A DNA stretch of 64,000 nt from Deinococcus ficus (GTDB lineage: Bacteria > Deinococcota > Deinococci > Deinococcales > Deinococcaceae). Shown in pieces: positions 1-13,184 of the stretch. Position 1 is the stretch's first letter; each line of letters begins with the position of its first letter. The translations under genes and the position numbers were made by a program. The stretch is from the NCBI RefSeq assembly GCF_003444775.1, contig NZ_CP021083.1, positions 124,001 to 188,000 on the forward strand, written 5' to 3'. Under the pieces are notes generated by a model. It saw nothing but the letters and a program-made list of their open reading frames with translations, did no database searches and was not told the DNA's origin.

Positions 1-236
1 TCCGCAGCGCCGCAGAGCGTCAGGCGACGAAAATCCGCGGGAGCACCCACGTGCCCCTGAACGACCTGGGGAACCAGGCGGGCACCCTGCCGCGCGACCG
101 GGTCATCGTCTGCCAGTGCGCGAGTGGCCGCCGCAGTGCCCTCGCCGCGAAACACCTCGCGGCCGCTGGTTTCGACGTCCGCAACCTGCAAGGCGGCATT
201 CAGGCCTGGCAGGCGGCCGGTCTGCCCACCCAGTAA
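1..236 (+). CDS. Rhodanese-like sulfurtransferase, 3' part only
   Basis: The reading frame is already open at the window edge (codons from base 3) and ends with TAA at 234-236, so the N-terminus lies outside. The visible part has the rhodanese active-site loop with Cys in CASGRRS, followed by the helix and the GGIQAW motif that closes single-domain rhodaneses. The family moves sulfane sulfur via a persulfide on this Cys. It lies 23 bp before a second rhodanese and a sulfite exporter, so it probably belongs to a small sulfur-detoxification operon. The true start cannot be seen. Confidence 0.85.
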   Translation, partial: RSAAERQATKIRGSTHVPLNDLGNQAGTLPRDRVIVCQCASGRRSALAAKHLAAAGFDVRNLQGGIQAWQAAGLPTQ

Positions 237-259
237 CCCACCCAAAGGAAGGAAACAAT

Positions 260-577
260 ATGAGCTACCAGGACATCTACACCGCTGAACTTGCCGAAAC
301 ACTCCGGGGCGGCGCCACCCTCTACGACGTGCGCGAACCTGAAGAGTACGCGCAGGGCCACATCCCCGGCGCCGTGAACCTGCCCCTCTCCGAACTCCAG
401 GGCCGTGAAGACGAGATCCGGACCCCGGCCGTCATCGTGTGCCTGAGTGGCGGACGAAGCGCGAGTGCCGCCGGGTACCTCACCGACCAGGGCAAGGCGG
501 ATATCATGAACCTTGTCGGAGGGACCCTGGGCTGGATCCGAGAAGGCCGCGACGTCGAGACCGGACCGGGCGCATGA
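260..577 (+). CDS. Single-domain rhodanese
   Basis: This 105-residue protein starts at an ATG preceded by a strong AAGGAAGG ribosome-binding site. It has the rhodanese pattern YDVREPEEYAQGHIPGA, then the active-site loop CLSGGRS with the catalytic Cys, and a closing GGTLGW motif. The family transfers sulfur from thiosulfate or persulfides to thiol acceptors in the cytoplasm. It follows a partial rhodanese and its TGA overlaps the ATG of the TauE/SafE gene (ATGA), so the two are probably translationally coupled. Rhodanese plus TauE is a common pairing for disposing of sulfite or thiosulfate. Confidence 0.9.
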   Translation: MSYQDIYTAELAETLRGGATLYDVREPEEYAQGHIPGAVNLPLSELQGREDEIRTPAVIVCLSGGRSASAAGYLTDQGKADIMNLVGGTLGWIREGRDVETGPGA

Positions 578-1371
578 TCCTCGCGTGGATCGGCGCGGCC
601 CTGATCGGGCTGAGCCTGGGCCTGCTGGGGTCCGGCGGCAGCATCCTGACGGTGCCGGTGCTGGTCTACCTGGTGGGTGAGCCGGACAAGCTCGCCATCG
701 CCGAGAGTCTCGCCATCGTGGGCGGCATCAGCCTCTTCGGCGCCGTGCCCTATGCGCTGAAGAAACAGATCGACTGGCGCAGTGTGGTCATCTTCGGGAT
801 TCCCGGGGTGCTCGGCACGTACCTGGGGGCGGCCCTGAGCCAGTACGTGGCCGGTGTGGTGCAGCTGCTGCTGTTCGCGGTGGTGATGCTGCTCGCTGCG
901 TTCATGATGTTCCGCCCGGCCAGGGTGAAGCCCGATGATCAGGGCCACGCTCACCGTTCCCCCCTGAAGATCGGCCTGGAGGGCCTCACGGTGGGCGTCC
1001 TGACCGGCCTGGTGGGCGTGGGTGGCGGGTTCCTGATCATTCCGGCGCTGGTCATCCTGGGCGGCCTGCCCATGAGCCTCGCGGTGGGCACCAGCCTGCT
1101 GATCATCGCCGCGAAGAGCTTCTCCGGGTTTTATAAGTACCTGCACCTGATGAGCGAGCAGGGCCTCACGATCAACTGGACCCTGATCCTGCTGTTCACC
1201 GCCATCGGCATCGCCGGGAGTGTCCTCGGGTCGAAACTCAACAGCCGCGTGTCCAACGAGGGGCTGCGCAAAGGCTTCGCGGTGTTCCTGGTTGCCATGG
1301 GCGTGTACGTGCTCGGCACGAACGTCCCCAGGGTCCTGGTCCCCACGGCCGCCGTGCAGGCCGCCCACTGA
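574..1371 (+). CDS. TauE/SafE family sulfite/anion exporter
   Basis: This 265-residue integral membrane protein has about seven or eight hydrophobic helices and the two pseudo-repeats typical of TauE/SafE. The first holds [17 protein letters not shown] and the second [16 protein letters not shown]. The start overlaps the rhodanese stop by four bases. The family exports sulfite, sulfoacetate or related anions across the inner membrane. Its neighbours point to sulfur export, but the substrate is inferred only from context. The 3' end lies 10 bp from the convergent polymerase gene. Confidence 0.88.
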   Translation: MILAWIGAALIGLSLGLLGSGGSILTVPVLVYLVGEPDKLAIAESLAIVGGISLFGAVPYALKKQIDWRSVVIFGIPGVLGTYLGAALSQYVAGVVQLLLFAVVMLLAAFMMFRPARVKPDDQGHAHRSPLKIGLEGLTVGVLTGLVGVGGGFLIIPALVILGGLPMSLAVGTSLLIIAAKSFSGFYKYLHLMSEQGLTINWTLILLFTAIGIAGSVLGSKLNSRVSNEGLRKGFAVFLVAMGVYVLGTNVPRVLVPTAAVQAAH

Positions 1372-1381
1372 GCCGGGGCGC

Positions 1382-3670
1382 TCAGGGCACCGGCCGCCAG
1401 CAGGCGCGCATGTCCCGCACGTCCCGGTCGAACAGGCCGGGGCCCCGGCCGGAGAACAGCTGCTCCCAGTCGGCGGGCTCCAGGCCCTTGCGCAGGCGCG
1501 TGGCGTAGGCCTGAACGAGTGCCTGCCGGTAATGCCCGGGGTCGTAGTCCCGGCCGGTGGGCTCGGTCAGGACCGTCAGTCCCTGCCCCTCACGCACATA
1601 CAGCTGCGCGCGGTCCCCGGTGCGGAAGTCCAGGCCGGCCTGCCAGGCGGCTTCCAGGGCGGCTTCCTTGCGGGTCTGCCGCTGCTCGGCGTACGCGGCG
1701 CGGGTCTTGCCGAGGCGGACGCGGGTGGCGACGTCGGCGTTCGTGAACTGCCGGGCGGACAGGGCGGCGCAGGTGTCCTCGAAGGCGGCCTGCACGCCGG
1801 GAACGTCATCCCGCAACAGGGCCTTGAGGGCGCGGTCCAGGAAGGCGGCGCCGTAGCCCTCGGCGCGCACGGACGTGAAGGCCGCGCCGCACAGGTCGAG
1901 GGGGCCGTCATAGCGCAGCAGGGCGTAGTTCTTGATCTCGTGGCTGAGCATCGCCTCGGCCCGGCCGTCGAAATCCAGGGTGAGGCCCTCCGGCAGCGTG
2001 GCCGAGACGGCCTCCACCAGGGCGCGTTCGGCGGCCTCGGTTGTGGCCTCGCCGGTGCTGAAGTACACGCCGTCGGTGTCGGCCTCGATCAGCTGCACAC
2101 CTCGGGCCTGCAGTTCGGCCGTGACCTGCCGCAGAATCGCGCGGCCGCGGGCGGTGACGTCGTCGGCCGCCTCGCGGTCCCCGAGCCGGGCCAGGCGGCC
2201 GGCGCCGAGGTAGCCGTACGCGGCGTTCACGACGAGTTTCATGGCTTCCTGCATGGCGTGGTGCTCCTGCCGCAGCGGGCCGGGCAGGGCGGCGTCGCGG
2301 GCGAGGCGCTTGTGATCCAGGCGCTGCGCGGTCAGGCCGCTGACCAGGGCGTGGAAGGCGCCCAGACGGTCCTGGCGGGGGCCGATGCCGCCGGCGCGGA
2401 TGATGCTGGGGTACATGCTGGCCACGTCGGCCTTCACCACGTGCCGCAGCACGCCCTCGGCGTGCAGTTGCACCAGCCCGCCGCGGTGCGGGGCTTCCGA
2501 GCTGCGGTCCGGCGCGGGGAAGGGCTGCGCAGCCTCGTGGTACGCGCGGATCAGCATGGGTTCCAGCACGCCTTTGGCCGGCCCGGCGCGGGGCAGGCGG
2601 TGGTACGGGCGGGGCGTGAGGCGGGCCAGGGCGAAACTGGGGGCCAGCACGATACGGGCCAGGGCGTCCACTTCCTGCACGTCCTGCCGGGCGTAGCGGC
2701 GCACGGCGGAGGGGTCGGTGGCGTACGTGGCGGCGATCTCGGCGCCTTCGAGGTACACGCGGCCTTCGGGGGCGATGCCGTAGTGCTGCGCGGCGGCTTT
2801 CAGGCCGCTGGACGGGAGGTTGCGGCGGCGCACGGCGTCCAGGGTGTCCAGGATTTCCCGGCCGGGGCAGCACCACAGCGGGGTGCGGGTGCCGTCGTCC
2901 ACTGTCCAGGGCAGGCCGTCGCCGGCGCGGCCCAGGCGCAGCGGCACGCCGTGCACCTGGGCGCGGGCGCGGAGGAACGGCAGGTCGAAGCCGTGAATGA
3001 AGTGGTTTTCCAGGATGTCCGGGTCACGCTCGGCGATCAGCGTGAGCAGGGCAGCGATCATCTCCGCCTCCTGCGCGGGCCGGCGCGCTTCCAGGACGGT
3101 GTCCAGGCCGCGGTTGTCGCGCACGGCGATCAGGAAGATGCGGCCTTCCTGCGGGTCCAGGGCGGTGGTTTCCAGGTCGAACTGCAACCGGACCGGGTCG
3201 TCGAAGGTCAGGCCGGTGTGGTACGTCTGGCGGGTGGCGATCAGGTACTGCTCGGCGTACCCGAGGCGGATGTACCCGCTGAGGTCGCCCACGCCCCGCG
3301 TGCCGGGGGGGGCGCCGCGCAGCAGTTCGGTTTCCAGCTGCCGGGGGGTGGGGCCGCTGAGGAGGTAGCGGTAGGCGCGTTCGGGAACCCCGCCGTCCGG
3401 GGCGAGGTCGTGGGCGTGGTAGGCGTCGTCCGGGCCGGCGGGCTCGGGGCTGACGCGCAGGCGCGCGCCGAGGTGCGCGAGGTCGCGGAGGTGCCGGGCG
3501 TAGATCCAGCCGCGCTGCCGGGTGTGCTCGGCCTGGGCCGGGCCGCCGGCGCCGGGGGGGCGGTGCCAGACGCTGACGCGGCCGTCCGGGGTGGCGTGGA
3601 CGGACACGATGCCGGGCGGAGGGGGTGGGGTCGGGGTCACGGTGTGGGGCCTGGACCGTAATTGTACCAT
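1382..3670 (-). CDS. Family B-like DNA polymerase with 3'-5' exonuclease domain
   Basis: About 762 residues. The N-terminal half has the three exonuclease motifs of family B polymerases: FDLETTA near residue 165, an N-x3-HGFDLPFL block near 225, and YARQDVQEVD near 328. The C-terminal half has motif A (DVASMYPSI, ~414), motif B (VVNAAYGYLG, ~479) and motif C (ADTDGVYF, ~531). Motif C is unusual because family B enzymes normally read YGDTDS; here both Asp remain but the flanking Tyr, Gly and Ser are replaced. The start is uncertain: ATG 3670 is chosen, but TTG 3673 or GTG 3640 are possible because the 5' end overlaps an inverted repeat. It is probably a repair or damage-tolerance polymerase, by family analogy. 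Confidence 0.75.
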   Translation of the reverse strand: MVQLRSRPHTVTPTPPPPPGIVSVHATPDGRVSVWHRPPGAGGPAQAEHTRQRGWIYARHLRDLAHLGARLRVSPEPAGPDDAYHAHDLAPDGGVPERAYRYLLSGPTPRQLETELLRGAPPGTRGVGDLSGYIRLGYAEQYLIATRQTYHTGLTFDDPVRLQFDLETTALDPQEGRIFLIAVRDNRGLDTVLEARRPAQEAEMIAALLTLIAERDPDILENHFIHGFDLPFLRARAQVHGVPLRLGRAGDGLPWTVDDGTRTPLWCCPGREILDTLDAVRRRNLPSSGLKAAAQHYGIAPEGRVYLEGAEIAATYATDPSAVRRYARQDVQEVDALARIVLAPSFALARLTPRPYHRLPRAGPAKGVLEPMLIRAYHEAAQPFPAPDRSSEAPHRGGLVQLHAEGVLRHVVKADVASMYPSIIRAGGIGPRQDRLGAFHALVSGLTAQRLDHKRLARDAALPGPLRQEHHAMQEAMKLVVNAAYGYLGAGRLARLGDREAADDVTARGRAILRQVTAELQARGVQLIEADTDGVYFSTGEATTEAAERALVEAVSATLPEGLTLDFDGRAEAMLSHEIKNYALLRYDGPLDLCGAAFTSVRAEGYGAAFLDRALKALLRDDVPGVQAAFEDTCAALSARQFTNADVATRVRLGKTRAAYAEQRQTRKEAALEAAWQAGLDFRTGDRAQLYVREGQGLTVLTEPTGRDYDPGHYRQALVQAYATRLRKGLEPADWEQLFSGRGPGLFDRDVRDMRACWRPVP

Positions 3671-3677
3671 CAATTAC
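3658..3677. promoter_or_regulatory. Perfect inverted repeat between divergent genes (candidate operator)
   Basis: GTAATTG and CAATTAC form perfect 7-bp arms around the 6-base spacer TACCAT. The element sits where the polymerase gene (minus) begins and 57 bp before the UvrA2-like start (plus), so a bound regulator could control both. The spacer could serve as a -10 box for the plus gene. No regulator is encoded next door; function is inferred. Confidence 0.45.
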
Positions 3678-3733
3678 GATGGGGGCGGAGCGGCAGGCGC
3701 GGCCTGCCCCGCGTTCCCCGCCCTGGAGGCAGC

Positions 3734-6127
<2,394 letters not shown>

Positions 6128-6177
6128 GGCCGGGAGAGGCGGGGAAAACGTCCTGGCGCGGGTGGGCACCCGACCCC

Positions 6178-6189
6178 TATAAAGTGGAT
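6178..6189 (+). promoter_or_regulatory. -10 box for a probably leaderless transcript
   Basis: TATAAA at 6178-6183 lies exactly six bases before ATG 6190 and there is no Shine-Dalgarno sequence. This spacing puts the transcription start at or next to the A of the start codon. No clear -35 box is seen. Confidence 0.5.
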
Positions 6190-7359
6190 ATGAAGATCCA
6201 GAATGTCCGGCCGCCCTTCCCCGCCGCGGCGCCCCGCGACTACCACGAAAACCCCTTCATCGTGATCTGGGAACTTACCCGCGCCTGCGAACTCAAGTGC
6301 CTGCACTGCCGCGCCGAGGCCCAGCACTGGCGCCACCCACAGGAACTCTCCACCCAGGAGGGCTTCGGCCTGATCGACCAGATCCACGCCATGCAGAACC
6401 CGCTGCTGGTCTTCACCGGCGGCGATCCCCTGATGCGCCCGGACGTCTTCGAGCTCGCCCGCTACGCCGTGGGCAAGGGCGTGCGGGTCTCCATGACGCC
6501 CAGCGCCACGCCGAACGTCACGCGGAAAGCCATGCGCGAGGCGCGGGACGCCGGGCTCTCCCGCTGGGCCTTCAGTCTGGACGGCCCCACCGCCGAGATC
6601 CACGACCACTTCCGCGGCGTGAGCGGGTCCTTCGACCTGACCATGAACGCCATCTCGTACCTGAACGACCTGGGCATGCCCCTGCAGATCAACACGGTCG
6701 TCTCCCGCTACAACCAGCACGCCCTGGAGGAGATGGCCGCGCTGGTCGAGCGGCTCGGGTGCGTGCTGTGGAGCGTGTTCTTCCTGGTGCCCACCGGACG
6801 CGGCAAGGCCGGGGACATGATCTCCGCGCACGAGCACGAGCGGGTGCTGCGGTGGCTGGCCCGCCTGAGCCGCCGCGTACCGTACGACATCAAGACCACC
6901 GAGGCCCAGCACTACCGCCGGGTGGTGCTGCAGGAAAAATGGCGTGAGGACAGCACCAAGGGCCTGGTGGACTACGCCGACGCGCTGGTCAAGGGCGACA
7001 CCAGCGCCTTCGACGGCCTGGGCCGCGCGCCCAAAGGCGTGAACGACGGCAACGGCTTCGTGTTCGTGTCCCACACCGGCGAGGTCTACCCCAGCGGCCT
7101 GCTGCCGGTGTCCGGCGGGAACGTCCGGCAGACGCCGCTGGCCGACATCTACCGCCACTCCCCGCTGTTCCGGTCCCTGCGTGACCCGGACCACTTCAAG
7201 GGCAAGTGCGGCGTGTGCGAGTTCCGGCACCTGTGCGGCGGCAGCCGCTCCCGGGCGTACGCCTGCACCGGCGACTACCTGGAAAGCGAGCCGTACTGCG
7301 CGTACGTCCCGCCAGCCTGGCGGGAGGCTCAGGCCAGCGTGAGCGGCAGCGTGGCGTAA
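6190..7359 (+). CDS. Radical SAM/SPASM domain protein
   Basis: 389 residues. The radical SAM cluster motif is C33-x3-C37-x2-C40 in TRACELKCLHC, followed by the SAM-binding FTGGDPL motif. The C-terminus has a Cys-rich SPASM-like block (KCGVC, RHLCGGSR, YACTGDY, EPYC) for an extra Fe-S cluster. It resembles the NirJ/AhbD/PqqE group that modifies hemes or peptides, but no peptide precursor or heme gene is adjacent, so the substrate is unknown. The start is placed at ATG 6190 because a TATAAA box lies six bases before it. Its last 31 bp overlap the convergent P450 gene. Confidence 0.85.
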   Translation: MKIQNVRPPFPAAAPRDYHENPFIVIWELTRACELKCLHCRAEAQHWRHPQELSTQEGFGLIDQIHAMQNPLLVFTGGDPLMRPDVFELARYAVGKGVRVSMTPSATPNVTRKAMREARDAGLSRWAFSLDGPTAEIHDHFRGVSGSFDLTMNAISYLNDLGMPLQINTVVSRYNQHALEEMAALVERLGCVLWSVFFLVPTGRGKAGDMISAHEHERVLRWLARLSRRVPYDIKTTEAQHYRRVVLQEKWREDSTKGLVDYADALVKGDTSAFDGLGRAPKGVNDGNGFVFVSHTGEVYPSGLLPVSGGNVRQTPLADIYRHSPLFRSLRDPDHFKGKCGVCEFRHLCGGSRSRAYACTGDYLESEPYCAYVPPAWREAQASVSGSVA

Positions 7360-8441
7360 CCCCCGCCGGGCGCCTGCTCCCGCGTGGCCGGGGCGGCCAG
7401 GGAAAGCGTGCGGGTGGCGTGCAGGAGTTCCTGCGTGAACACCCGCAGTTCCAGCGTGGACAGCGCCCGGCCGGGGCAGGCGTGCGGGCCGGCGCCGTAC
7501 ACCACGTTCGCTGCGGCGTGCGCGTGCGGATCGAACGCGTCCGGGTCGGGGAAGACACGGGGGTCGCGGTTCGCGGCCGTCCAGTTCACGTGCACAACCG
7601 TCCCGGCCGGGACCGGCACGCCGCCCAGGGCCGTGTCCACCGTGGCGCGGCGGCGGTTGGCGACGAAGGGGTCGTCCAGGCGCAGCAGCTCGTCCAGGAT
7701 GGCGTCGAGTTCGGCGTCGGGCACGCCCTGCCTCACGCGGTCCTGGACCTCCGGTCGGGTCGCCAGGCCGTGCAGGACCACGCCCACACACAGCGCCAGG
7801 GAGCCCAGGTCCCCGGCGGTCCAGTTGCGCAGGATGGACACGAGTTCCTCGTCGGTCAGGGGCCGGCCGAGGCCGGGATCCGCCATCAGGCGGGAGGTGA
7901 CGTCCGCGCCGGGCTGGGCGCGGCGGGGGGCGAGTTCCGCGCGGATGATCGCGTCGAAGGCCTCGGCCACGCGGGCGGTCCAGGCGTGGTCGCCGGAGCG
8001 GGAGGCGCGGCGGTTCTCGTCAATCCAGGCGAGCAGCTCCTCCTCCCGGCCGGGCTGCCAGCCCAGCCAGCGCAGCTGCACCCGCACGGCGTAGCGGGCG
8101 CCGAGGTCGCTGACGGCCTCCACCGTGGCGGGCCGGGGCAGGGCGGCGAGCAGCTCACGCATCACGGCGCGGGCGACGGTCTCGATCTCCCGCAGGGCGG
8201 CGGGGGCATTCAGGTAGGGGTCGGTCAGGGCGCGCAGGGTGGCGTGCTCGGCGCCATCCAGGCCGTTGGGAAGCTGCAGGTGGCGGGACACGGCGCTGGA
8301 GTACAGCTCCGGCCGGGTGACGACCTCCAGGACCTCCGGGTGGCCGTAGGCGGTGACGTGCCCGGCGTGGGTGTGCACGGGGCAGCGGGTGCGGCGCGCG
8401 TCGTAGTCCTGGCGGGGGTCGGCGGTGGGGTCGGCGCTCAT
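7329..8441 (-). CDS. Cytochrome P450, short
   Basis: 370 residues, slightly short for bacterial P450s (~400). The heme-binding loop is YGAGPHACPGRAL with the Cys ligand, and the K-helix ExxR is ELLR. The I-helix region reads TAGDLGSLA, where monooxygenases usually have AGxET or AGxDT, so the acid-alcohol pair used for oxygen activation looks altered. The start at ATG 8441 is favoured because TACCAT lies six bases upstream; frame extends 18 codons further without a better start. No ferredoxin or reductase gene is nearby. Substrate unknown. Confidence 0.85.
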   Translation of the reverse strand: MSADPTADPRQDYDARRTRCPVHTHAGHVTAYGHPEVLEVVTRPELYSSAVSRHLQLPNGLDGAEHATLRALTDPYLNAPAALREIETVARAVMRELLAALPRPATVEAVSDLGARYAVRVQLRWLGWQPGREEELLAWIDENRRASRSGDHAWTARVAEAFDAIIRAELAPRRAQPGADVTSRLMADPGLGRPLTDEELVSILRNWTAGDLGSLALCVGVVLHGLATRPEVQDRVRQGVPDAELDAILDELLRLDDPFVANRRRATVDTALGGVPVPAGTVVHVNWTAANRDPRVFPDPDAFDPHAHAAANVVYGAGPHACPGRALSTLELRVFTQELLHATRTLSLAAPATREQAPGGGYATLPLTLA

Positions 8442-8453
8442 GGGGGGATGGTA
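8442..8453 (-). promoter_or_regulatory. -10 box for leaderless P450 mRNA
   Basis: On the minus strand TACCAT (8453-8448) is followed by six C residues and then ATG 8441. There is no Shine-Dalgarno site, so translation probably starts at the mRNA 5' end. Confidence 0.5.
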
Positions 8454-8505
8454 CGCCCGGCCGGCCGGGACGGACGCCCGTCTAGATCGCGTCACTCCGG
8501 GCGTT

Positions 8506-8532
8506 TCAATTGTTTATAAAAAAGGTCAATTA
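8506..8532 (+). promoter_or_regulatory. AT-rich promoter/operator of the siroheme-sulfate genes
   Basis: In a GC-rich setting this stretch has TCAATTG (8506-8512) and TCAATTA (8526-8532), direct repeats offset by 20 bp or two helical turns, flanking TTTATAAAAAA. It lies just upstream of the cbiX-type gene. Related AATT-containing motifs occur before the sulfite reductase gene and before the UvrA2-like gene. Regulatory role is inferred. Confidence 0.4.
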
Positions 8533-8545
8533 TCCGAGGTGCCGC

Positions 8546-9964
8546 ATGCCCCCCACGCCCGACCCGACCCCCGCCGCCCTGCCCCCGACCCTGCCGGCCC
8601 CCGCGCCGGGCCGCACCCTGCTCGTCCTCGGCCACGGCTCGCACCTGAACGCCGACTCGGCCCGCGCCGTGCACGCCCACGCCCGCACCCTCCAGGGCGC
8701 CGGCTTCGACGAGGTACTCACCGGGTTCTGGAAGGAGGAACCCTCCCTGCGGCAGGTGCTGCGCACCGCCCGCTACCGCGAGGTCACGGTGCTGCCCGCC
8801 TTCATCAGCGAGGGCTACTTCACCGAGGAGGTGATCCCGCGCGAACTGGGCCTGAGCCACCAGGGCCGCGTGCCGGACGGCGGCGTGACCGAGACCGTCG
8901 CCGGCCGCACCGTGCACTACCTCCGGCCGTACGGCATTCACGCGGCCATGACGGGCGTGCTGCTGGACCGCGCCCGCGAAGTCTGCCCCACCTGGACGCC
9001 GGAGCGCACCGCGCTGGTGGTCCTGGGTCACGGCACCCGCCGCAACCCCCGCAGCAAGGAGGCGATCGAGGCCGCCGCCCGGCGCGCCGGGGCGACCGGC
9101 CTGTTCGCCCACGCGGCCGCGCTGTACCTGGACGAGCCCCCCCACGCCACCGACTGGCGCGAGCACACGGGCGGGCTGGACGTCATCATGGTGCCCTTCT
9201 TCGCCTCCGAGGGCTGGCACACGCTGGACACCATGCCCGCCGAACTGGGCCTGCCGGGCCCGGTGTCGCACCTGGACGGCCGCGTGGTGTCCTACGCCCG
9301 GCCGGTGGGCACGCACCCGGCCGTGGGAAGCGTGCTGACCCGGCTGGTGCAGGAGGCCCCCGCCCGGCCTGCCCCGGTGGACGCCGACCACGCCGCCGCC
9401 TGGGCGGCCCTGACCACCGCCGCGGAGGGCGGCCTGGACGTCGGTGAGCTGCGCGTGACGCCGCAGCCGGACGGGGCCTTTGCGCTGCATCACGCCGCCG
9501 ACGCCGGGGAGTCCGGCCTCACCCGGGTGCCGCTGGACGACCTGGCCGCCTGGACCGGACGGGACAATCAGGGCGAGCACCGGCCGATCCGCACCCGGCG
9601 CGGCCTGCCGCGCGGCTGGCTGGCCCGCGTGCCCCGCGAACATCTGCGCGCCGCCCTGCACGCCGTGTACCCCGCCGTGACCGAGGAGGCACACGCCTGG
9701 GACGCCGGGGAGCTGCCCGTCACGCCCTGGGCGGAGACCGCCGCGCGGCAGAGCGGCCGCTACCGCCCGGTGCGCCGCGCCACGCCCGAAACCGTGCAGG
9801 CCGCGCGGGAGCGCCTCTGTGCCGGGTGCCTGCGCACGCCCCTGTGGGCCGGCGAGCCGCTGGCCGCCACCTTCCTGTCGGGCGGGACGGGCCTGCCCTG
9901 CGCGGAAGCCTGCACGCTCCTCGTGTCCGACGTCGCTCACCTGCTGGAGGCCCCCCACCCATGA
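8546..9964 (+). CDS. Sirohydrochlorin ferrochelatase, DR2241-type with Fe-S domain
   Basis: 472 residues. Two CbiX-type half domains are visible: the first with [10 protein letters not shown] near residue 30, the second with [16 protein letters not shown] near 155. The remaining ~190 residues match the layout of D. radiodurans DR2241, with a stabilising domain and a 4Fe-4S-binding tail (CAGC, then CAEAC). CbiX enzymes insert iron or cobalt into sirohydrochlorin; iron for siroheme fits the neighbouring sulfite reductase. ATG 8546 has AGGT a few bases upstream. The stop overlaps the next start (ATGA). Confidence 0.88.
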   Translation: MPPTPDPTPAALPPTLPAPAPGRTLLVLGHGSHLNADSARAVHAHARTLQGAGFDEVLTGFWKEEPSLRQVLRTARYREVTVLPAFISEGYFTEEVIPRELGLSHQGRVPDGGVTETVAGRTVHYLRPYGIHAAMTGVLLDRAREVCPTWTPERTALVVLGHGTRRNPRSKEAIEAAARRAGATGLFAHAAALYLDEPPHATDWREHTGGLDVIMVPFFASEGWHTLDTMPAELGLPGPVSHLDGRVVSYARPVGTHPAVGSVLTRLVQEAPARPAPVDADHAAAWAALTTAAEGGLDVGELRVTPQPDGAFALHHAADAGESGLTRVPLDDLAAWTGRDNQGEHRPIRTRRGLPRGWLARVPREHLRAALHAVYPAVTEEAHAWDAGELPVTPWAETAARQSGRYRPVRRATPETVQAARERLCAGCLRTPLWAGEPLAATFLSGGTGLPCAEACTLLVSDVAHLLEAPHP

Positions 9965-11490
9965 CCCCTGCCCTGCCCCCCGTTCCCTTCGTGTCCCTGA
10001 TCGGCGCCGGTCCCGGCGACCCGGGCCTGCTCACGCTGCGCGCCGCCGAGCGGCTGAGAGAGGCAGACGTCGTGCTGTTCGACGCCCTGGCCAACCCGGA
10101 CCTGCTGGCGCTGTGCCCGCAGGCCGAGCGGCTGGACGTCGGCAAACGCGGCTTCCTGCCGTCCATGGGGCAGGAGGACATCAACGCCCTGCTGGTCTCC
10201 CGCGCGCTGGACCGCGGCGGGCAGCGGGTGGTCCGCCTGAAAGGCGGCGATCCCTTCGTGTTCGGCCGCGGCGGCGAGGAGGCCCTGGCCTGCGCGGCGG
10301 CGGGCGTGCCGTGCGAGGTGGTGCCGGGCATCAGCAGCGCCGTGGCGGCCGCGGCGTACGCCGGGATTCCGGTCACGCACCGGGGCGTGGCGCGGTCCTT
10401 CGCGGTCCTGACCGGCACGGACCGGCAGGGGCCGGCGGCGTACGCCGCGCTGGGCGGCGCGGACACCCTGGTGTTCCTGATGGCCGTCAAGCACCTGGAG
10501 CAGATCGCCGCGGACCTGATCGCCTCCGGGCGAGACGCGGCGACGCCGGCCGCGACGATCCAGTGGGCGAGCACGCCCGAGCAGCGGGTGGTGAGCGGCA
10601 CCCTGGCCGATATCGCCGGGAAGGTGCGCGCGGCGGGGCTGGGTGCGCCGGCGGTGACGGTGGTGGGCGAGGTGGTCCGGCTGCGCGAACAGCTGGACTG
10701 GTTCCTGCCGGAGGCCCTGGGCGGGGGAGGTGCCCTGCCTGCCCGCAGCGCGGGGCCGCTGTCGGGCGTGCAGGTGGCGGTGACGCGCACGCGAGCCGGC
10801 ACGGACAGCGCCCTGGCGGGGCTGCTGTCGGCTCAGGGCGCGCAGGTGAGCGAGATTCCGCTGGTGCGCTTCACGCCCACGGGGGACCGCCGCGCCCTGG
10901 TGGGTGCGCTGACCGGGTTCACCGGGTGGGTGCTGCTGAGCAGTGAGCAGGCCGCGAACGCGCTGATGGACGCGCTGCTGGCCGAGGGCCGGGACGCGCG
11001 GGTGCTGTCGGGCGCGCGGATCGCGGCGGCCGGGGCGGGGACCGCGCGGGCGCTGGCGGCGCGGGGGCTGCGGGCGGACTTTGTGCCCTCGCCGTCCGGG
11101 ACCGGGCCGCTGGGTGCGGGGTTGCCGGCGCAGCCGGGCGAGCTGGCGCTGCACGTGGGCTCACAGGAGCCGGATGCGGAGTTGGAAGCCGCCCTCGCCG
11201 CGCGCGGGATCGGGTATCACGCCCTGGAGGCGTTCCGGGTGGAGCCGGCGGAGCTGAGCGCCGGGCAGCGGGCGCAGCTGGAGGCGGCGCAGGTGGTGAC
11301 GCTGGCCTCCAGCGCCGGGGCGCGGAGTCTGGCGCAGGTGGCCGGCACGGGCTTCACGGCGGCGGTGATCGGGCCGCAGACGGAGCGAGCGGCGCGCGCG
11401 GCGGGCTTCACGCGGCTCTTTACGGCGCACGAGGCGACGCTGGAGGGCCTGACGGACGCGGTGCGTCGGGCGTGGCGGCAGGGCGCCTGA
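9961..11490 (+). CDS. Uroporphyrinogen-III C-methyltransferase / uroporphyrinogen-III synthase fusion
   Basis: 509 residues. The first ~255 residues are a SUMT (CobA) domain: [14 protein letters not shown] at the start, the [18 protein letters not shown] block, and [18 protein letters not shown]. The rest, from about [18 protein letters not shown], is a HemD-like uroporphyrinogen-III synthase. Together they turn hydroxymethylbilane into precorrin-2. Downstream oxidation to sirohydrochlorin would need a precorrin-2 dehydrogenase, which is not seen here, and then the chelatase encoded just upstream. Start and the previous stop overlap as ATGA. Confidence 0.9.
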   Translation: MTPALPPVPFVSLIGAGPGDPGLLTLRAAERLREADVVLFDALANPDLLALCPQAERLDVGKRGFLPSMGQEDINALLVSRALDRGGQRVVRLKGGDPFVFGRGGEEALACAAAGVPCEVVPGISSAVAAAAYAGIPVTHRGVARSFAVLTGTDRQGPAAYAALGGADTLVFLMAVKHLEQIAADLIASGRDAATPAATIQWASTPEQRVVSGTLADIAGKVRAAGLGAPAVTVVGEVVRLREQLDWFLPEALGGGGALPARSAGPLSGVQVAVTRTRAGTDSALAGLLSAQGAQVSEIPLVRFTPTGDRRALVGALTGFTGWVLLSSEQAANALMDALLAEGRDARVLSGARIAAAGAGTARALAARGLRADFVPSPSGTGPLGAGLPAQPGELALHVGSQEPDAELEAALAARGIGYHALEAFRVEPAELSAGQRAQLEAAQVVTLASSAGARSLAQVAGTGFTAAVIGPQTERAARAAGFTRLFTAHEATLEGLTDAVRRAWRQGA

Positions 11491-11511
11491 GGGGAGATGC
11501 CGAGACAACCC

Positions 11512-11547
11512 ACAATTATTGAGTTGTTTTATCCACCATAGAAGATT
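11512..11547 (+). promoter_or_regulatory. Candidate promoter of the sulfite reductase operon
   Basis: An AT-rich block with ACAATTA and, inverted, AGTTGT (imperfect dyad) precedes the sulfite reductase gene. TTGAGT at 11519-11524 could be a -35 box, with AAGATT 17 bp downstream (11542-11547) as a weak -10. It separates the siroheme genes from the reductase genes, so there are probably two transcription units. Confidence 0.4.
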
Positions 11548-11609
11548 ACCTTTTCAGTCAACAAACGCCGCCACGGGCCCCCGCCCCCTCTCCCCTTCCC
11601 GGAGTACCC

Positions 11610-13180
<1,571 letters not shown>

Positions 13181-13184
<4 letters not shown>

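Noticed and set aside
1220..3661. An 813-codon plus-strand open frame opposite the polymerase gene
   Set aside because: It is the antisense shadow of a clear family B polymerase; its protein is repetitive Gly/Ala/Val/Gln-rich sequence. Similar long shadows oppose UvrA2, pullulanase, the chemoreceptors and CheA.
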